Of a stretch of DNA of 64,000 nt, positions 37,872-47,260 are shown in pieces (position 1 is the stretch's first letter; every line of letters begins with the position of its first letter). The translations under genes were made by a program, and so were the position numbers. The stretch is from Oceanisphaera marina (GTDB lineage Bacteria > Pseudomonadota > Gammaproteobacteria > Enterobacterales > Aeromonadaceae). The notes beneath the pieces are model-generated. The model was not told the origin of the DNA and ran no database searches. It saw nothing but the letters and a program-made list of their open reading frames with translations. Location of the stretch: assembly GCF_014643915.1 (NCBI RefSeq), contig NZ_BMKE01000013.1:1-64000 (forward strand), in the 5' to 3' direction.

Positions 37872-38132
37872 TCAGTATTCATAGTGGTAACGTAATTGCG
37901 CAATTAACAGCCCGTCTCCAGATGCTTTATACACAAATCTGTGTTCGTCATTAATTCTGCGAGACCAATAACCAGACAGGCCATGTTTGAGAGGCTCGGG
38001 TTTCCCGATCCCCTCAAAAGGGTCTCGAGACGCCTCTTTTATTAAAAGGTTTATACGCTTGAGTATAGCTTTATCGGTCTTCTGCCAGTAAAGGTATTCA
38101 TCCCAAGCTTTAGATGAAAAAGTTAACTTCAT
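37872..38132 (-). CDS. yoeB: YoeB-type toxin (mRNA interferase)
   Basis: An 86-residue ribosome-dependent RNase of the RelE superfamily. It has the YoeB patterns KLTFSSKAWDEYLYWQ, GKPEPLKHGLSGYWSRRINDEHRFVY and the C-terminal RYHYEY, which includes the His and Tyr residues that matter for catalysis in YoeB. It overlaps the antitoxin by one base (TAATG). Confidence 0.93.
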   Translation of the reverse strand: MKLTFSSKAWDEYLYWQKTDKAILKRINLLIKEASRDPFEGIGKPEPLKHGLSGYWSRRINDEHRFVYKASGDGLLIAQLRYHYEY

Positions 38133-38383
38133 TACTCAAGTAACTCGTGCTCCGAGCCATTACCGCCTTCAAGCTCGGCTATAGACTCGAGTAAGTGTCT
38201 GGCATTTGCGGGAGTACGCAGCAGGTAAGCGGTCTCTTCCATGGCTTGATAATCTGCTAGAGACAGCATCACCACCGGTGATTCGCTTTTTCTGGTAATA
38301 ATAATTGGAGAATGGTCGGTGCAGACCCTTTCCATGGTTTTTGCTAGATTAGCCCTTGCTGCGGTGTAACTGATGGCATCCAT
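38132..38383 (-). CDS. yefM: YefM-type antitoxin
   Basis: An 83-residue Phd/YefM antitoxin. The N-terminal DNA-binding part is MDAISYTAARANLAKTMERVCTDHSPIIITR, followed by VVMLSLADYQAMEETAYLL; the C-terminal tail would thread into YoeB. It is the first gene of the pair, with a palindromic operator directly upstream. The location between flgL and the filament genes is unusual. Confidence 0.93.
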   Translation of the reverse strand: MDAISYTAARANLAKTMERVCTDHSPIIITRKSESPVVMLSLADYQAMEETAYLLRTPANARHLLESIAELEGGNGSEHELLE

Positions 38384-38396
38384 AATAGTACTCCTG

Positions 38397-38414
38397 TGTA
38401 CGTAATTATGTACA
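38397..38414 (-). promoter_or_regulatory. yefM-yoeB operator
   Basis: TGTAC, eight bases, GTACA: an 18-base imperfect palindrome about 15 bases upstream of the yefM start. Known YefM operators carry TGTACA cores, so this is the likely autoregulatory site. Confidence 0.6.
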
Positions 38415-38463
38415 TAACAGTAGGGTTGTATAGCAAGCTTGTCAACTCTCTTTGCTGTCTTAT

Positions 38464-38483
38464 TGACGCACGTCAGGATCTCG
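38464..38483. repeat. Short palindromic repeat, family C, copy 3
   Basis: TGACGCACGTCAGGATCTCG, the core of family C, in the gap upstream of ugd. A heptad tract follows at 38506. Confidence 0.65.
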
Positions 38484-38505
38484 CTGTCAGTTTTGGTGCT
38501 TTAAA

Positions 38506-38533
38506 GCTTGGCGCCTGGTGCTGGGCGCTGATT
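38506..38533. repeat. Degenerate heptad tract, 4 units, before ugd
   Basis: Four units of form GCYTGGN/GCTGNNN, positioned after a family C repeat as in the flgI-flgJ and fliJ-fliK gaps. Confidence 0.5.
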
Positions 38534-38663
38534 TTCCATTAAACGCTCACCACTAAAACTCAACATACCTCTCAAGCTAACTAGCTGCTTTGCTAGTATT
38601 TATGGTCTAATTGCACCCTAGTGATTAGGCGTTACTTATCTTTATTGGCTCAAAAGGAACGGC

Positions 38664-40010
38664 ATGAACATTACCGTGTATGGTTCTGGTTATGTGGGGT
38701 TAGTGGCGGCAGCGTGCTTTGCCGACGTGGGCCATGATGTGTTGTGCATGGATGTCGATAAAAAGCGTATTCAAGCGTTGCGTAATGGCGAAATGCCCAT
38801 CTTTGAGCCTGGGCTGCAAGAGCTGATAGCACATAACAACGAAGCGGGCCGCTTGCAGTTTAGTGACGATGTTGAACAAGCCGTGCACTTTGCCACTCTG
38901 CAATTTATTGCCGTTGGCACTCCGCCAGATGAAGACGGCAGTGCCGACCTTAACTATGTGCTGCAAGTCGCCAACAGTATTGGCCAGCACATGCAGACTC
39001 CTAAAGTCATCATCAATAAATCGACGGTGCCGGTGGGCACGGCTGATAAAGTCTCGAAGGCGATAGCGGAGCAATTACAGGGCAGGGCGGTAGACTTGCC
39101 TTTTGAGGTGTGCTCAAATCCCGAGTTTATGAAAGAAGGGGCCGCTATTGATGACTTTACTCGTGGGCCACGCATCATAGTCGGTACTGATTCTGACTGG
39201 GTAAAAGAGGTCATGCGTGAATGCTATGCGCCATACAACCGCCATCGCGATAAACTGATGTTTATGCAGGTACGCGCTGCTGAGCTGACTAAATATGCGG
39301 CTAACGCCATGCTGGCCACCAAAATCAGCTTTATGAACGACATGGCCAACTTGGCGGAGCGCTTGCAGGTGGATATAGAAGAAGTGCGCCAAGGTATTGG
39401 TAGCGATCCGCGCATTGGTTATCACTTTATTTATCCCGGCTGTGGTTACGGCGGCTCTTGCTTCCCAAAAGATGTGCAAGCCCTCAATCACACTGCTAAT
39501 CAAGTGGGCTATCCCTGCGAGTTGCTGCAAGCGGTTGAGTCCGTCAACCAACGGCAAAAAACTGTGTTATTTAACAAACTCAACCAAGCCTTTGACGGTC
39601 AGCTAGCCGGTAAAACCATTGCCGTATGGGGCTTAGCCTTTAAACCCAACACCGACGATATGCGCGAAGCCCCCAGCCGAGTGCTAATGGCAGCACTCTG
39701 GCAAGCCGGCGCAACCGTGCAAGCCTACGATCCCGAAGCCATGGAAGAGTGCGCCAGACTTTACTCTGAGCAGTTGCAGCCAAGCCAAGCACACCATCAG
39801 CCGTTACTCACTTTAAGCGAAAGTAAAGAACAAGCAGTGCAGCAGGCTGACGCATTAGTCATTTGTACCGAGTGGAAAGAGTTTCGCACCCTTGATTTCA
39901 CCTGGCTCAAACACCAACTGAGATCCCCCGTGCTAGTCGATGGCCGTAACTTGTATGAGCCCAGTGCGGCGAGTAGCGTAGGTTTAATGTATTTTGGTAT
40001 AGGGCGATAA
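38664..40010 (+). CDS. ugd: UDP-glucose 6-dehydrogenase
   Basis: Oxidises UDP-glucose to UDP-glucuronate with two NAD+. The 448-residue product has the NAD-binding GSGYVGLVAAACFA (7-20), FVGTPPDEDG-like loop (IAVGTPPDEDGSAD) and the catalytic Cys266 in GYGGSCFPKDV. The length fits the longer Ugd class. It sits beside the putative flagellin glycosyltransferase, so UDP-glucuronate or a derivative could feed surface glycosylation; that link is inferred. galU in this window supplies its substrate. Confidence 0.95.
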   Translation: MNITVYGSGYVGLVAAACFADVGHDVLCMDVDKKRIQALRNGEMPIFEPGLQELIAHNNEAGRLQFSDDVEQAVHFATLQFIAVGTPPDEDGSADLNYVLQVANSIGQHMQTPKVIINKSTVPVGTADKVSKAIAEQLQGRAVDLPFEVCSNPEFMKEGAAIDDFTRGPRIIVGTDSDWVKEVMRECYAPYNRHRDKLMFMQVRAAELTKYAANAMLATKISFMNDMANLAERLQVDIEEVRQGIGSDPRIGYHFIYPGCGYGGSCFPKDVQALNHTANQVGYPCELLQAVESVNQRQKTVLFNKLNQAFDGQLAGKTIAVWGLAFKPNTDDMREAPSRVLMAALWQAGATVQAYDPEAMEECARLYSEQLQPSQAHHQPLLTLSESKEQAVQQADALVICTEWKEFRTLDFTWLKHQLRSPVLVDGRNLYEPSAASSVGLMYFGIGR

Positions 40011-40019
40011 AATAAACTG

Positions 40020-40056
40020 AGCGCTACCCTTAAATGTTAAAAGTAGCGCTTTTTCG
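40020..40056. terminator. Terminator between convergent ugd and glycosyltransferase genes
   Basis: AGCGCTAC / GTAGCGCT with a TTTTT tail on the plus strand; the minus strand also has a T-rich tail, so it may serve both convergent genes. Confidence 0.75.
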
Positions 40057-43000
40057 TCAGTCAGGATTAACCGAAAATTTCAACCACATTTCTGCGAGCT
40101 TATTTAACTGAGCATCTTCTTTAACTTTAAATACCCCTGCGCTTTCGACCTGCTTTATCACATCTAAAAACTCAAGCACTGCGTGATAATGAGGGCGGTT
40201 CCAAAAGTCGTGGATGAAGATGATGGCGCTGTCTTGAGTGTGATGCTTGGCAATATGTTGGATGGCGGCCATGGTGCAGGCGACTCTAAAGCGACCGTCG
40301 ATTAATATTAAATCAAAGGGCTGTTGGTGCTCTAAAATGGCTTGGCTGTAGCGAGGGAATTTATCGCTTTGTTCCATTTGTAGTGGGTAACCCCAATCGC
40401 CAGTAGGGCCTATATCGGCGACGGCAACTTGGCATTGTTGGCCAAGTTTTTCTTGTAGTGCATTAACCCAAGTAGGATCGCTTTCTACGCCTTGTACGGT
40501 TAGGCCGTGTTCCACTGCCCACACCGTCGAGCCGCCTGAGCCAAATTCAAAATAGTGCTGCGCTTTTTTCAAGTGTTTTGCAAAGAGCTGTCGTTCAGCT
40601 TCGGTCATTGCTGGGGCGCTTGGCAGTGCGAACGTCGTTTCTGGCTTGTTGGTTAATTCTTTGTTTTCAGTATCTGCTACCGCATGATTGCTTGCGTCTT
40701 GAGAGCTGATCAGTTTTTCACCCAGCAAGTAATTTTCGGCTTGGGTGGTATCTATGCTGGCAAGCAGTTGATAGCTGATATCTTTAAGTTGATAGGCGGA
40801 GTGCAGTAAAAATGCCAGTTTGGTTTTGCTGTTATTATCCATTTCCCGCAAGCGTTGGTCATTAGGGATAAATATTGCATCTACATAAGGGAGCTCTGAT
40901 GCTGACTCGGCCAGTATATCTTTGCGGCCTGCAAAGTGACTTTGGTTGCCCAAGTGACTAAGGGTTAAAAAGCGAAAACCCAGTTCGCTAAGCCGTTGAG
41001 ATAATTTACTAAAATCAGCCTGCTCTTGGTAGAGTGGTTGTAAGTTAATGCCTACTTGCACCACTAAAGCGGAAGTTAATTTTTGTTTACCATGCTCAAT
41101 AATCGTTAGGGGGTTGTGCATTCTATCTAACACTAGCCAATCGAGCTTTTCTATTACTTGCAGTGTATCTAGCGCAATAGTCTGAATAGGAATCTCAGCC
41201 ATAACCTCAGGCGATGGCGGATACGCTTTAAAAAAGCTCGGCTCTTTTGGTGTAATGGCCTTTAGGCTACTGGTTAGTGTCGGATCTAGGGTGACATAAA
41301 GTGGAACTTTGCTGCCATCACCTAATACGGTCATTGGGAAGTAGTGAAAGTTACCTACATGGCTCAGCTGTTGACTGTTGATTACCCTACTAGCCGCATC
41401 TAGACAGAGTACATCTAGGGCGCCTAGCCGTTGCAACCCAGTAAATTTATTAGAAGCTGTTAAGCTGGCGCCATTATCTAAAGTAATAATCTTACCTTTA
41501 AATTGAAAGCGAAATTCGTCGTTATCGGCCACAGTAATTGGCTCTTCGGGTAATTGTAATTCTACCGGCCGATCTTCATCAGCAAACTGAGCGTTACCGT
41601 CTTTATCTAAGCTTAGTGCCGCAGGTTTTTTACCTTCGCAGTGGCGTTGCCAAATGGCGCGCATGGCGTTGCTAAAGTTTCGGGCAAAGCGGGGGGCATC
41701 ACATACCGGTGATTCGAGTAAGGCAGTTCGTAAGTGGGTGCGAATATTGGCGAGGTTATCAAGATCACTGGCCAAGTTTACCACAATATCGTGATAGTGC
41801 TGCCAATCCTCGGCAACTAATTGGCCTAAACCGACGTTAGTTAAATGAGTGGCAGAATGACGTCCGGCAAAAGTAGGGCCTGGCAGAGTAACTACCGGCA
41901 CGCCCATAAATAGCGCTTCGCAGGTGGTTAAGCCGCCGGAGTAGGGCCAAGGATCGAGGGCGATATCCACTTTGTTATAGGTTTTTAATAATTCTTCGTG
42001 TTTAGCTGGGCCCTCTAGCAGTAAGCGATCTTCATTAATGCCATATTTACGCATAATGGTTTTAATGTTGTTACATAAAGTTTCGCTATTAATTTGGAAA
42101 CTTTTTAATAACAGCTTAGATTGGGGAAGGTCGTGCATTATTTTTGCCCAATAACTTAGCAGCTCAGGATTAAGTTTGGCGGTGTTATTAAAACAACCCA
42201 AGGTAATAAAATTATTATGCAACGCCGGTGGAGGCACCGTATTAGGCGTATAAAGAGGTGGATTATAACAAATATAATCATCGGGTAAGCGGATTAATTT
42301 TTCTGTGTAGTTATCATCGACCCCACTCGGTGTTTCAATGTGATCACTGAGTAGATAATCCATAGTGCTAAGGCCAGTGGTATTAATTAACCCGCCTACC
42401 CATTTCACTAAGATAGGTGCGGGCTTCATGGCCATGGTTTGCATGCGGCTGCCATTGTTGTGGCCACAAAGATCAAACAAAATATCGATTTTGTCTTCAA
42501 CTAACTGGTTGGCTAATTGCTCGTCGTTTAGATGCGTAATCGTCATCCAGTGGTTAGCTATCTCTTTTATGCGCTCCGTGATAGCGTCTGAGAATAAGTT
42601 AGTGCTATAGGTATACAGCTCTAGCTCATGCTGCGGCAAAGCCTCCAAAGCTGAAGTGATCATTTGCCCTACCGGATGAGCTCGAAAACCGTCAGATATC
42701 ATGCCAATGCGCAGTTTTTTATTAGAAGTTAATTCTGTGCTGAGATTATTTATAGTATTAATATGCTTAGCATATTTACATTCCCAGTTACTTAATAATT
42801 CTTTTAGTTGTTCTTGTGTGGAGTTAGGCAAGTAGTGCAATAAAACAATAAGGTTATTGTAAGCTGTATCATCGTCTTCAGATAATTCAATTGATTTTTC
42901 TAAACATTGCTTAGCTTGTTTAGATTGCCCGGTATGTTGGTACAATTGAGCTAGATTGTTCCAAGTAAAGCGATGTGGCTTTCCTGTGCTAACTACTTTT

Positions 43001-43407
43001 TCTATGATGTTAATCGCCTCCTCATAACGATTGAGGCGGGATAAGATCATGCTTTTATATTCTTTAATGTATTGATTTTTAGGTTTTATTTTAAGGGATT
43101 TATTTATATAAGTTAAAGCTTCTAAATTATTGTTAGCTTCATGATAAAGCTCAGCCAGCATCTTGTTGGCTTCAAAATGGTTAGGTTCGAGCTTGATAAT
43201 TTGTTGTAAAAATAACAAGGCTTGGGAGCTTTTACCTGTGCGGTAAAGCGCTAAGCCAACCAGCAGTAAAAAAGGGACATGTTGATAATACTGGGTCAGT
43301 AAGGGTTTTAATAAATCCAGAGCATCTTGTGGTTGGTGTTGGCTAAGCAAGCGCTCAGCTTGAGTTAAGGTGGAGTGCAATGCAGAAGATGATAACAGCT
43401 GACCCAT
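40057..43407 (-). CDS. TPR / SPINDLY-type O-linked glycosyltransferase fused to FkbM-like and SAM-methyltransferase-like domains
   Basis: An 1116-residue protein in four parts. Residues 1-220 hold TPR-like helical repeats (e.g. PNHFEANKMLAELYHEANNNLEAL). Residues 230-590 form a GT41-type O-GlcNAc transferase domain with HPVGQM, DLCGHNNGSRM and DPWPYSGGLTTCEALFMGVPVVTL. Residues about 730-890 resemble the second half of an FkbM methyltransferase (IQTIALDTL, then IxxLDWLVLDRMHN), but the usual acidic D-x-E/Q-G motif is not intact. Residues 930-1110 look like a class I SAM-methyltransferase (YFEFGSGGSTVWA, GVESDPTW, LILIDGRF). No signal peptide. Directly divergent from flagellin, so flagellin is the likely target (inferred). 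Confidence 0.85.
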   Translation of the reverse strand: MGQLLSSSALHSTLTQAERLLSQHQPQDALDLLKPLLTQYYQHVPFLLLVGLALYRTGKSSQALLFLQQIIKLEPNHFEANKMLAELYHEANNNLEALTYINKSLKIKPKNQYIKEYKSMILSRLNRYEEAINIIEKVVSTGKPHRFTWNNLAQLYQHTGQSKQAKQCLEKSIELSEDDDTAYNNLIVLLHYLPNSTQEQLKELLSNWECKYAKHINTINNLSTELTSNKKLRIGMISDGFRAHPVGQMITSALEALPQHELELYTYSTNLFSDAITERIKEIANHWMTITHLNDEQLANQLVEDKIDILFDLCGHNNGSRMQTMAMKPAPILVKWVGGLINTTGLSTMDYLLSDHIETPSGVDDNYTEKLIRLPDDYICYNPPLYTPNTVPPPALHNNFITLGCFNNTAKLNPELLSYWAKIMHDLPQSKLLLKSFQINSETLCNNIKTIMRKYGINEDRLLLEGPAKHEELLKTYNKVDIALDPWPYSGGLTTCEALFMGVPVVTLPGPTFAGRHSATHLTNVGLGQLVAEDWQHYHDIVVNLASDLDNLANIRTHLRTALLESPVCDAPRFARNFSNAMRAIWQRHCEGKKPAALSLDKDGNAQFADEDRPVELQLPEEPITVADNDEFRFQFKGKIITLDNGASLTASNKFTGLQRLGALDVLCLDAASRVINSQQLSHVGNFHYFPMTVLGDGSKVPLYVTLDPTLTSSLKAITPKEPSFFKAYPPSPEVMAEIPIQTIALDTLQVIEKLDWLVLDRMHNPLTIIEHGKQKLTSALVVQVGINLQPLYQEQADFSKLSQRLSELGFRFLTLSHLGNQSHFAGRKDILAESASELPYVDAIFIPNDQRLREMDNNSKTKLAFLLHSAYQLKDISYQLLASIDTTQAENYLLGEKLISSQDASNHAVADTENKELTNKPETTFALPSAPAMTEAERQLFAKHLKKAQHYFEFGSGGSTVWAVEHGLTVQGVESDPTWVNALQEKLGQQCQVAVADIGPTGDWGYPLQMEQSDKFPRYSQAILEHQQPFDLILIDGRFRVACTMAAIQHIAKHHTQDSAIIFIHDFWNRPHYHAVLEFLDVIKQVESAGVFKVKEDAQLNKLAEMWLKFSVNPD

Positions 43408-43483
43408 ACTGAAAAACCTCGCTAATCAAGAGTGTTTTGCATGTTAGTGAAAAAGCGCCCCCCATAGCAAGGTGAATAAACGC

Positions 43484-43510
43484 TAAAGCTTAAGAGTGAA
43501 AAGCCGATAC
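43484..43510 (+). promoter_or_regulatory. Sigma-28 promoter 1 for flagellin
   Basis: TAAAGCTT (43484-43491), 11 bases, GCCGATAC (43503-43510). Distal of two tandem promoters; start about 163 bases before the flagellin ATG. Confidence 0.85.
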
Positions 43511-43556
43511 TGGACTTGACGGCGCAAGCAGAGCATTAAAAATTTATAAATATGTT

Positions 43557-43583
43557 TAAAGTTCTTGAAACTGGCGCCGATAC
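43557..43583 (+). promoter_or_regulatory. Sigma-28 promoter 2 for flagellin
   Basis: TAAAGTTC (43557-43564), 11 bases, GCCGATAC (43576-43583). Proximal promoter, start about 90 bases before the ATG. Its -10 is identical to that of promoter 1. Confidence 0.88.
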
Positions 43584-43680
43584 CTTACTTAACAGCGAAG
43601 CATATGCAACACAGCAGTCGCTTCAATCTAGCAAAGCAAAACCGGCATAGCCGGCACCAAACCTCGATGGAGAGTTGATT

Positions 43681-45144
43681 ATGGCGATTACAGTAAACAC
43701 TAACGTTACCGGTATGACCGCACAACGTAACTTAACCCAGTCTTCTAATGCCTTGGCCACCTCTATGGAGCGTTTGGCAACGGGTAGTCGCATTAACTCG
43801 GCAAAAGACGATGCAGCCGGCCTGCAAATTTCTAACCGTTTGAACTCTCAGGTTCGTGGTTTAGGCGTGGCGATGAAAAACGCCAATGACGGTATCTCAA
43901 TCGCACAAACTGCTGAAGGCGCGATGAACGAGTCCACCAACGTGTTACAACGGATGCGTGATCTTGCTCTGCAATCTGCGAACGGGACTAACTCAGCCGC
44001 AGACCGCAAAGCGATTCAAAAAGAAGTGAGCGCCTTGCAATCTGAACTAACTCGCATTGCCGAAACTACCTCATTTGGTGGTCAAAACCTAATTGATGGT
44101 TCATTTGGTAGCCGCACTTTGCAAGTGGGCGCCAATGCTAACGAAACCATTGATTTACAGTTAAAAGACGTATCAGCGAAAGCCATCGGCTCTAACCGCT
44201 TTACTCTATCAGGAACAGCATTAGGTGCTGCTACTAGTGGCGCGGCTAATGGTATCACTACAGGCAAATTAACCTTAAAAGGTAACGGCAAAGATCAAGA
44301 AGTTGAATTTGATGAAAATGCCAGTGCCAAAGATATTGCCAGTGCCATTAATGGTGTTTCTGCCGATACTGGGATTACCGCTGAAGCCAGAAGTACGGCT
44401 AAATTATCTGATTTAGGTGCGGCGGGTAAGGTGAGCTTTGAATTAAACGGCTCTTCCATTTCTGCCAATATTACTAACACCGATGACTTATCGGCACTGG
44501 CTGACGCCATTAACTCTAAGTCTACCGACAGCGGTATTAAAGCTACCGTTGATGGCGGATCCTTAACCTTAACCAGTGAGTCAGGTGAAGATATTAAGAT
44601 TAAAGACTTTGCAGGTGCCGCCACAGACACAAAAATGTCCTTAACGGGTGTAGACATTGATGGGAAAGATGGAGCTGCTATTGGCTTAGCTTCTGGAGCA
44701 GCCACTGGCAGCGCAGTAGGAACCGTAGCCGGCTCAGTGCGCATGAACTCTAATGATGGCTTCTCGTTTGCATCAACTGCAGACAATGGGGGAATAGGCT
44801 CGTTGGCAGCAGGCGATTACTCTAGCTTGAAGTCTACCGCCACTATTGATTTGTCGACCCAAGCTGGTGCACAAAACGCAATTGGTATCTTAGACGGCGC
44901 CATTGGTATGATTGACGCTCAACGTTCTGACCTAGGTGCGATGCAAAACCGCTTGAACAGCACTATTAACAACTTGGCTAACACTCGTGAGAACGCAGCC
45001 GAAGGTATGAGTCGTATTAAAGACGTCGATTTTGCGCAAGAAACTGTGAACCTGACTAAGCAACAGATTCTGCAGCAGGCGGGTACTTCGATTCTGGCGC
45101 AAGCTAAGCAAATTCCACAGGCAGCACTTTCGCTGTTGGGTTAA
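43681..45144 (+). CDS. fliC: Flagellin
   Basis: Filament subunit, 487 residues. N-terminal [54 protein letters not shown] and C-terminal [40 protein letters not shown] are the conserved D0/D1 parts. The central D2/D3 region (about 175-390) is rich in Ser, Thr, Gly and Ala, giving many possible O-glycosylation sites. ATG at 43681 has GGAGAG six bases upstream; the in-frame TTG at 43675 is not needed. It is the only flagellin in the window. Confidence 0.97.
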   Translation: MAITVNTNVTGMTAQRNLTQSSNALATSMERLATGSRINSAKDDAAGLQISNRLNSQVRGLGVAMKNANDGISIAQTAEGAMNESTNVLQRMRDLALQSANGTNSAADRKAIQKEVSALQSELTRIAETTSFGGQNLIDGSFGSRTLQVGANANETIDLQLKDVSAKAIGSNRFTLSGTALGAATSGAANGITTGKLTLKGNGKDQEVEFDENASAKDIASAINGVSADTGITAEARSTAKLSDLGAAGKVSFELNGSSISANITNTDDLSALADAINSKSTDSGIKATVDGGSLTLTSESGEDIKIKDFAGAATDTKMSLTGVDIDGKDGAAIGLASGAATGSAVGTVAGSVRMNSNDGFSFASTADNGGIGSLAAGDYSSLKSTATIDLSTQAGAQNAIGILDGAIGMIDAQRSDLGAMQNRLNSTINNLANTRENAAEGMSRIKDVDFAQETVNLTKQQILQQAGTSILAQAKQIPQAALSLLG

Positions 45145-45160
45145 TCGCTTAAGTACTAAA

Positions 45161-45187
45161 AACCGGGGGCTAAGCCCCCGGTTGTTT
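45161..45187 (+). terminator. Terminator after flagellin
   Basis: AACCGGGGGC / GCCCCCGGTT with a 3-base loop and TGTTT tail, a very stable stem of the sort seen after highly expressed genes. Confidence 0.85.
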
Positions 45188-45215
45188 CGGTTTAAGGCTG
45201 TTTAGTTTAGTGATA

Positions 45216-45299
45216 GTGAACGGGGAACAGTGAGTAGGGAATGGTGAATAGTGAGTGAAAGCACTTAACTCAACACTCAACACTCAACACTCAACACTC
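45216..45299. repeat. Twelve-unit heptad tract between flagellin and flaG
   Basis: Twelve consecutive 7-base units. The first six are of GTGAAYR/GTGAGTR/GGGAAYR type; after one mixed unit the rest are AACACTC, which on the other strand read GAGTGTT. The phase is kept through the switch, so the tract is an inverted pair of arms placed back to back. Confidence 0.75.
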
Positions 45300-45379
45300 G
45301 AGTAGTGACTCGTAACGTTATTAAACTAAACAGCGTTTTCCTTTGTTTATCTGCATAGCAAAAGCTTGAGGATGCAATT

Positions 45380-45787
45380 ATGGATACTCTTCCTTTACCT
45401 CCCAAACCTCCTGTTTTAGCCTCTGATATAAGCGCCAGGCAGCAGCAAGCTGCAAGTACTCAGCCCGTTGGCAGCGAGGCTACGCAAACGGTTCAGGCGG
45501 TGCAGGCTATCGAAAAAACAGAAACGCATTCGTCGTTGACTGAAGGCACAGTAGCAGAGCCAACGGCTGAGCAATTGGCAGACATGGCCGAGCAAATGGA
45601 TAAGTTTGTCGGTAGCTTTACCCATGAGCTTAAGTTTCGGGTGGATGAAGATTCTGGCCGCAATGTGGTGACCGTGATTGATAGTAAAAGTGGTGATACT
45701 ATACGGCAAATTCCGACCGAAGAGCTGCTGGATGTGATCGCTCGCTTGGCTGAGGCCAGTAGTGGCTTGATTGACGTTAAGGCTTAA
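45380..45787 (+). CDS. flaG: FlaG family protein
   Basis: A 135-residue protein whose C-terminal part (ELKFRVDEDSGRNVVTVIDSKSGDTIRQIPTEELLDVIARL) is the FlaG domain. The N-terminal half is low-complexity. FlaG is linked to filament length control in polar flagella. It sits between flagellin and fliD, as in Vibrio. Confidence 0.92.
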   Translation: MDTLPLPPKPPVLASDISARQQQAASTQPVGSEATQTVQAVQAIEKTETHSSLTEGTVAEPTAEQLADMAEQMDKFVGSFTHELKFRVDEDSGRNVVTVIDSKSGDTIRQIPTEELLDVIARLAEASSGLIDVKA

Positions 45788-45817
45788 ATATTTGGCCAAC
45801 GCAGAGGAGATAACATT

Positions 45818-47260
45818 ATGAGCGGTTTAAAATTACCCGGCGTTGGCTCGGGTTTTCCGATCCAACAGTTTGTTGATGCCACTGTGCAAGCTGAGCGTGC
45901 GCCGAAGGAGAGAATGCTGGCTCGCCAGGCCAACGATCTTAAGGTGCAAATATCGTCTTATGGCTCATTAAAGAGTGTGTTGAGTGAATTTAAAGACTCC
46001 CTTAAAGCTCTAGGCGAAGAAGAGGCCTTTCAAAAGCGTTCTACCAGTTTCAACAACAGCGGTTTTGTCAGTGCCAAGGCCGATAAAGACGCTGTGGCTG
46101 GTAGTTATAAGCTAGAGGTAGAGCAGTTGGCTAGCGCTCATAAGTTGGGCTCCAGTTACATTGCTAAAGAAGATGCTGATAAAAAGCTGGGTTCAGGGAC
46201 CTTTAACTTCACCTTAGGTGAGGGCGAAAATGCCCAGTCGTTTGGGGTGGCGATAGATAGCGAAAAAAGTAGCTTAAAAGAAGTTGCAGAGGCGATTAAT
46301 AACGCCGAAGACAATAAAGGCGTGCGCGCCACTGTGGTGAACAGTGAAGATCCTGATACGGGTGAGCCGAGCTCGCGGTTGGTATTTTTCTCTGAGAAAA
46401 CCGGTACCGATAATGAAATTACCGTCACAGCTAATGCCACCGGTGGCGAAGAAGGTACTGCCACTCTAGAAAGCTTGGTGGCTGCTCCAGCGACCATTCA
46501 AGAGGCAAAAAATGCGGTTATTACCATTGATGGTGCGCGGGTAGAAAGCCAAACTAACGAGATTGAAGATGCTATTCAAGGGGTGACGTTGGATGTTAAA
46601 AAAGTCACCGATAAAGCTGATTCCACTAAAAATGACCCTACACTGAGCACGACACTGACCATTGGCTATGACAAAGGCACGGTAGAAAAAAACCTTAAAG
46701 GCTTTGTTGAGTCGTTTAATAAAGTGATGGGTACCATTAATCAGCTAACCTCTTATGATAAAGAGACAGAGCGTGCCGGGCCCTTAAACGGTGACAGCAG
46801 TACCCGTAGCTTAACTTCGCAGTTGCGTAGCATGTTAAGTGAAAAAATAGAGGGTGCAGTGGCACCGGTTAAATCATTAACCGACTTAGGCATTACCAGC
46901 AAGCAAGACGGCACCATAGAGCTGGATGAAGATATTTTAAAAGACCAAGTAGAAAACAACTTTGAGCGCATTGGCTTGTTATTTGCTTCAGAAGAAGGGG
47001 TCTCTACTAAGTTAGATAACATGTTAGAAAGCTTTGTCGGTAAAGAAGGCATTTTAACCGAGCGTGACGAGTCACTTAATAGCCGTATGGCCAAGCTTGA
47101 TAAAGAAGCGGTCGCCTTTGAAGAGCGTATGGAGGCCTTTACTGAGCGCACCACACGTAAGTTTAATAAAATGGACTTAATGGTGGCGCAGTTAAACCAA
47201 CAAATGAGCTCTGTTATGTCTGCGTTTGCTAATATGCCTGATTTTAGTGGTGGTCAGTAA
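45818..47260 (+). CDS. fliD: Flagellar filament cap protein FliD (HAP2)
   Basis: Caps the filament and guides flagellin folding. The 480-residue chain has the FliD_N start (LPGVGSGFPIQQFVDATVQAERAPKERML) and the C-terminal coiled-coil with DKEAVAFEERMEAFTERTTRKFNKMDLMVAQLNQQMSSV. AGAGGAGA precedes the ATG. Confidence 0.95.
   Translation: MSGLKLPGVGSGFPIQQFVDATVQAERAPKERMLARQANDLKVQISSYGSLKSVLSEFKDSLKALGEEEAFQKRSTSFNNSGFVSAKADKDAVAGSYKLEVEQLASAHKLGSSYIAKEDADKKLGSGTFNFTLGEGENAQSFGVAIDSEKSSLKEVAEAINNAEDNKGVRATVVNSEDPDTGEPSSRLVFFSEKTGTDNEITVTANATGGEEGTATLESLVAAPATIQEAKNAVITIDGARVESQTNEIEDAIQGVTLDVKKVTDKADSTKNDPTLSTTLTIGYDKGTVEKNLKGFVESFNKVMGTINQLTSYDKETERAGPLNGDSSTRSLTSQLRSMLSEKIEGAVAPVKSLTDLGITSKQDGTIELDEDILKDQVENNFERIGLLFASEEGVSTKLDNMLESFVGKEGILTERDESLNSRMAKLDKEAVAFEERMEAFTERTTRKFNKMDLMVAQLNQQMSSVMSAFANMPDFSGGQ

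Noticed and set aside
44295-44786. Minus-strand open frame inside flagellin
   Set aside because: Antisense shadow of a repetitive Ser/Ala/Gly-rich coding region.
45216-45299. CRISPR array
   Set aside because: Units are 7 bases without spacers, and no cas genes are present.
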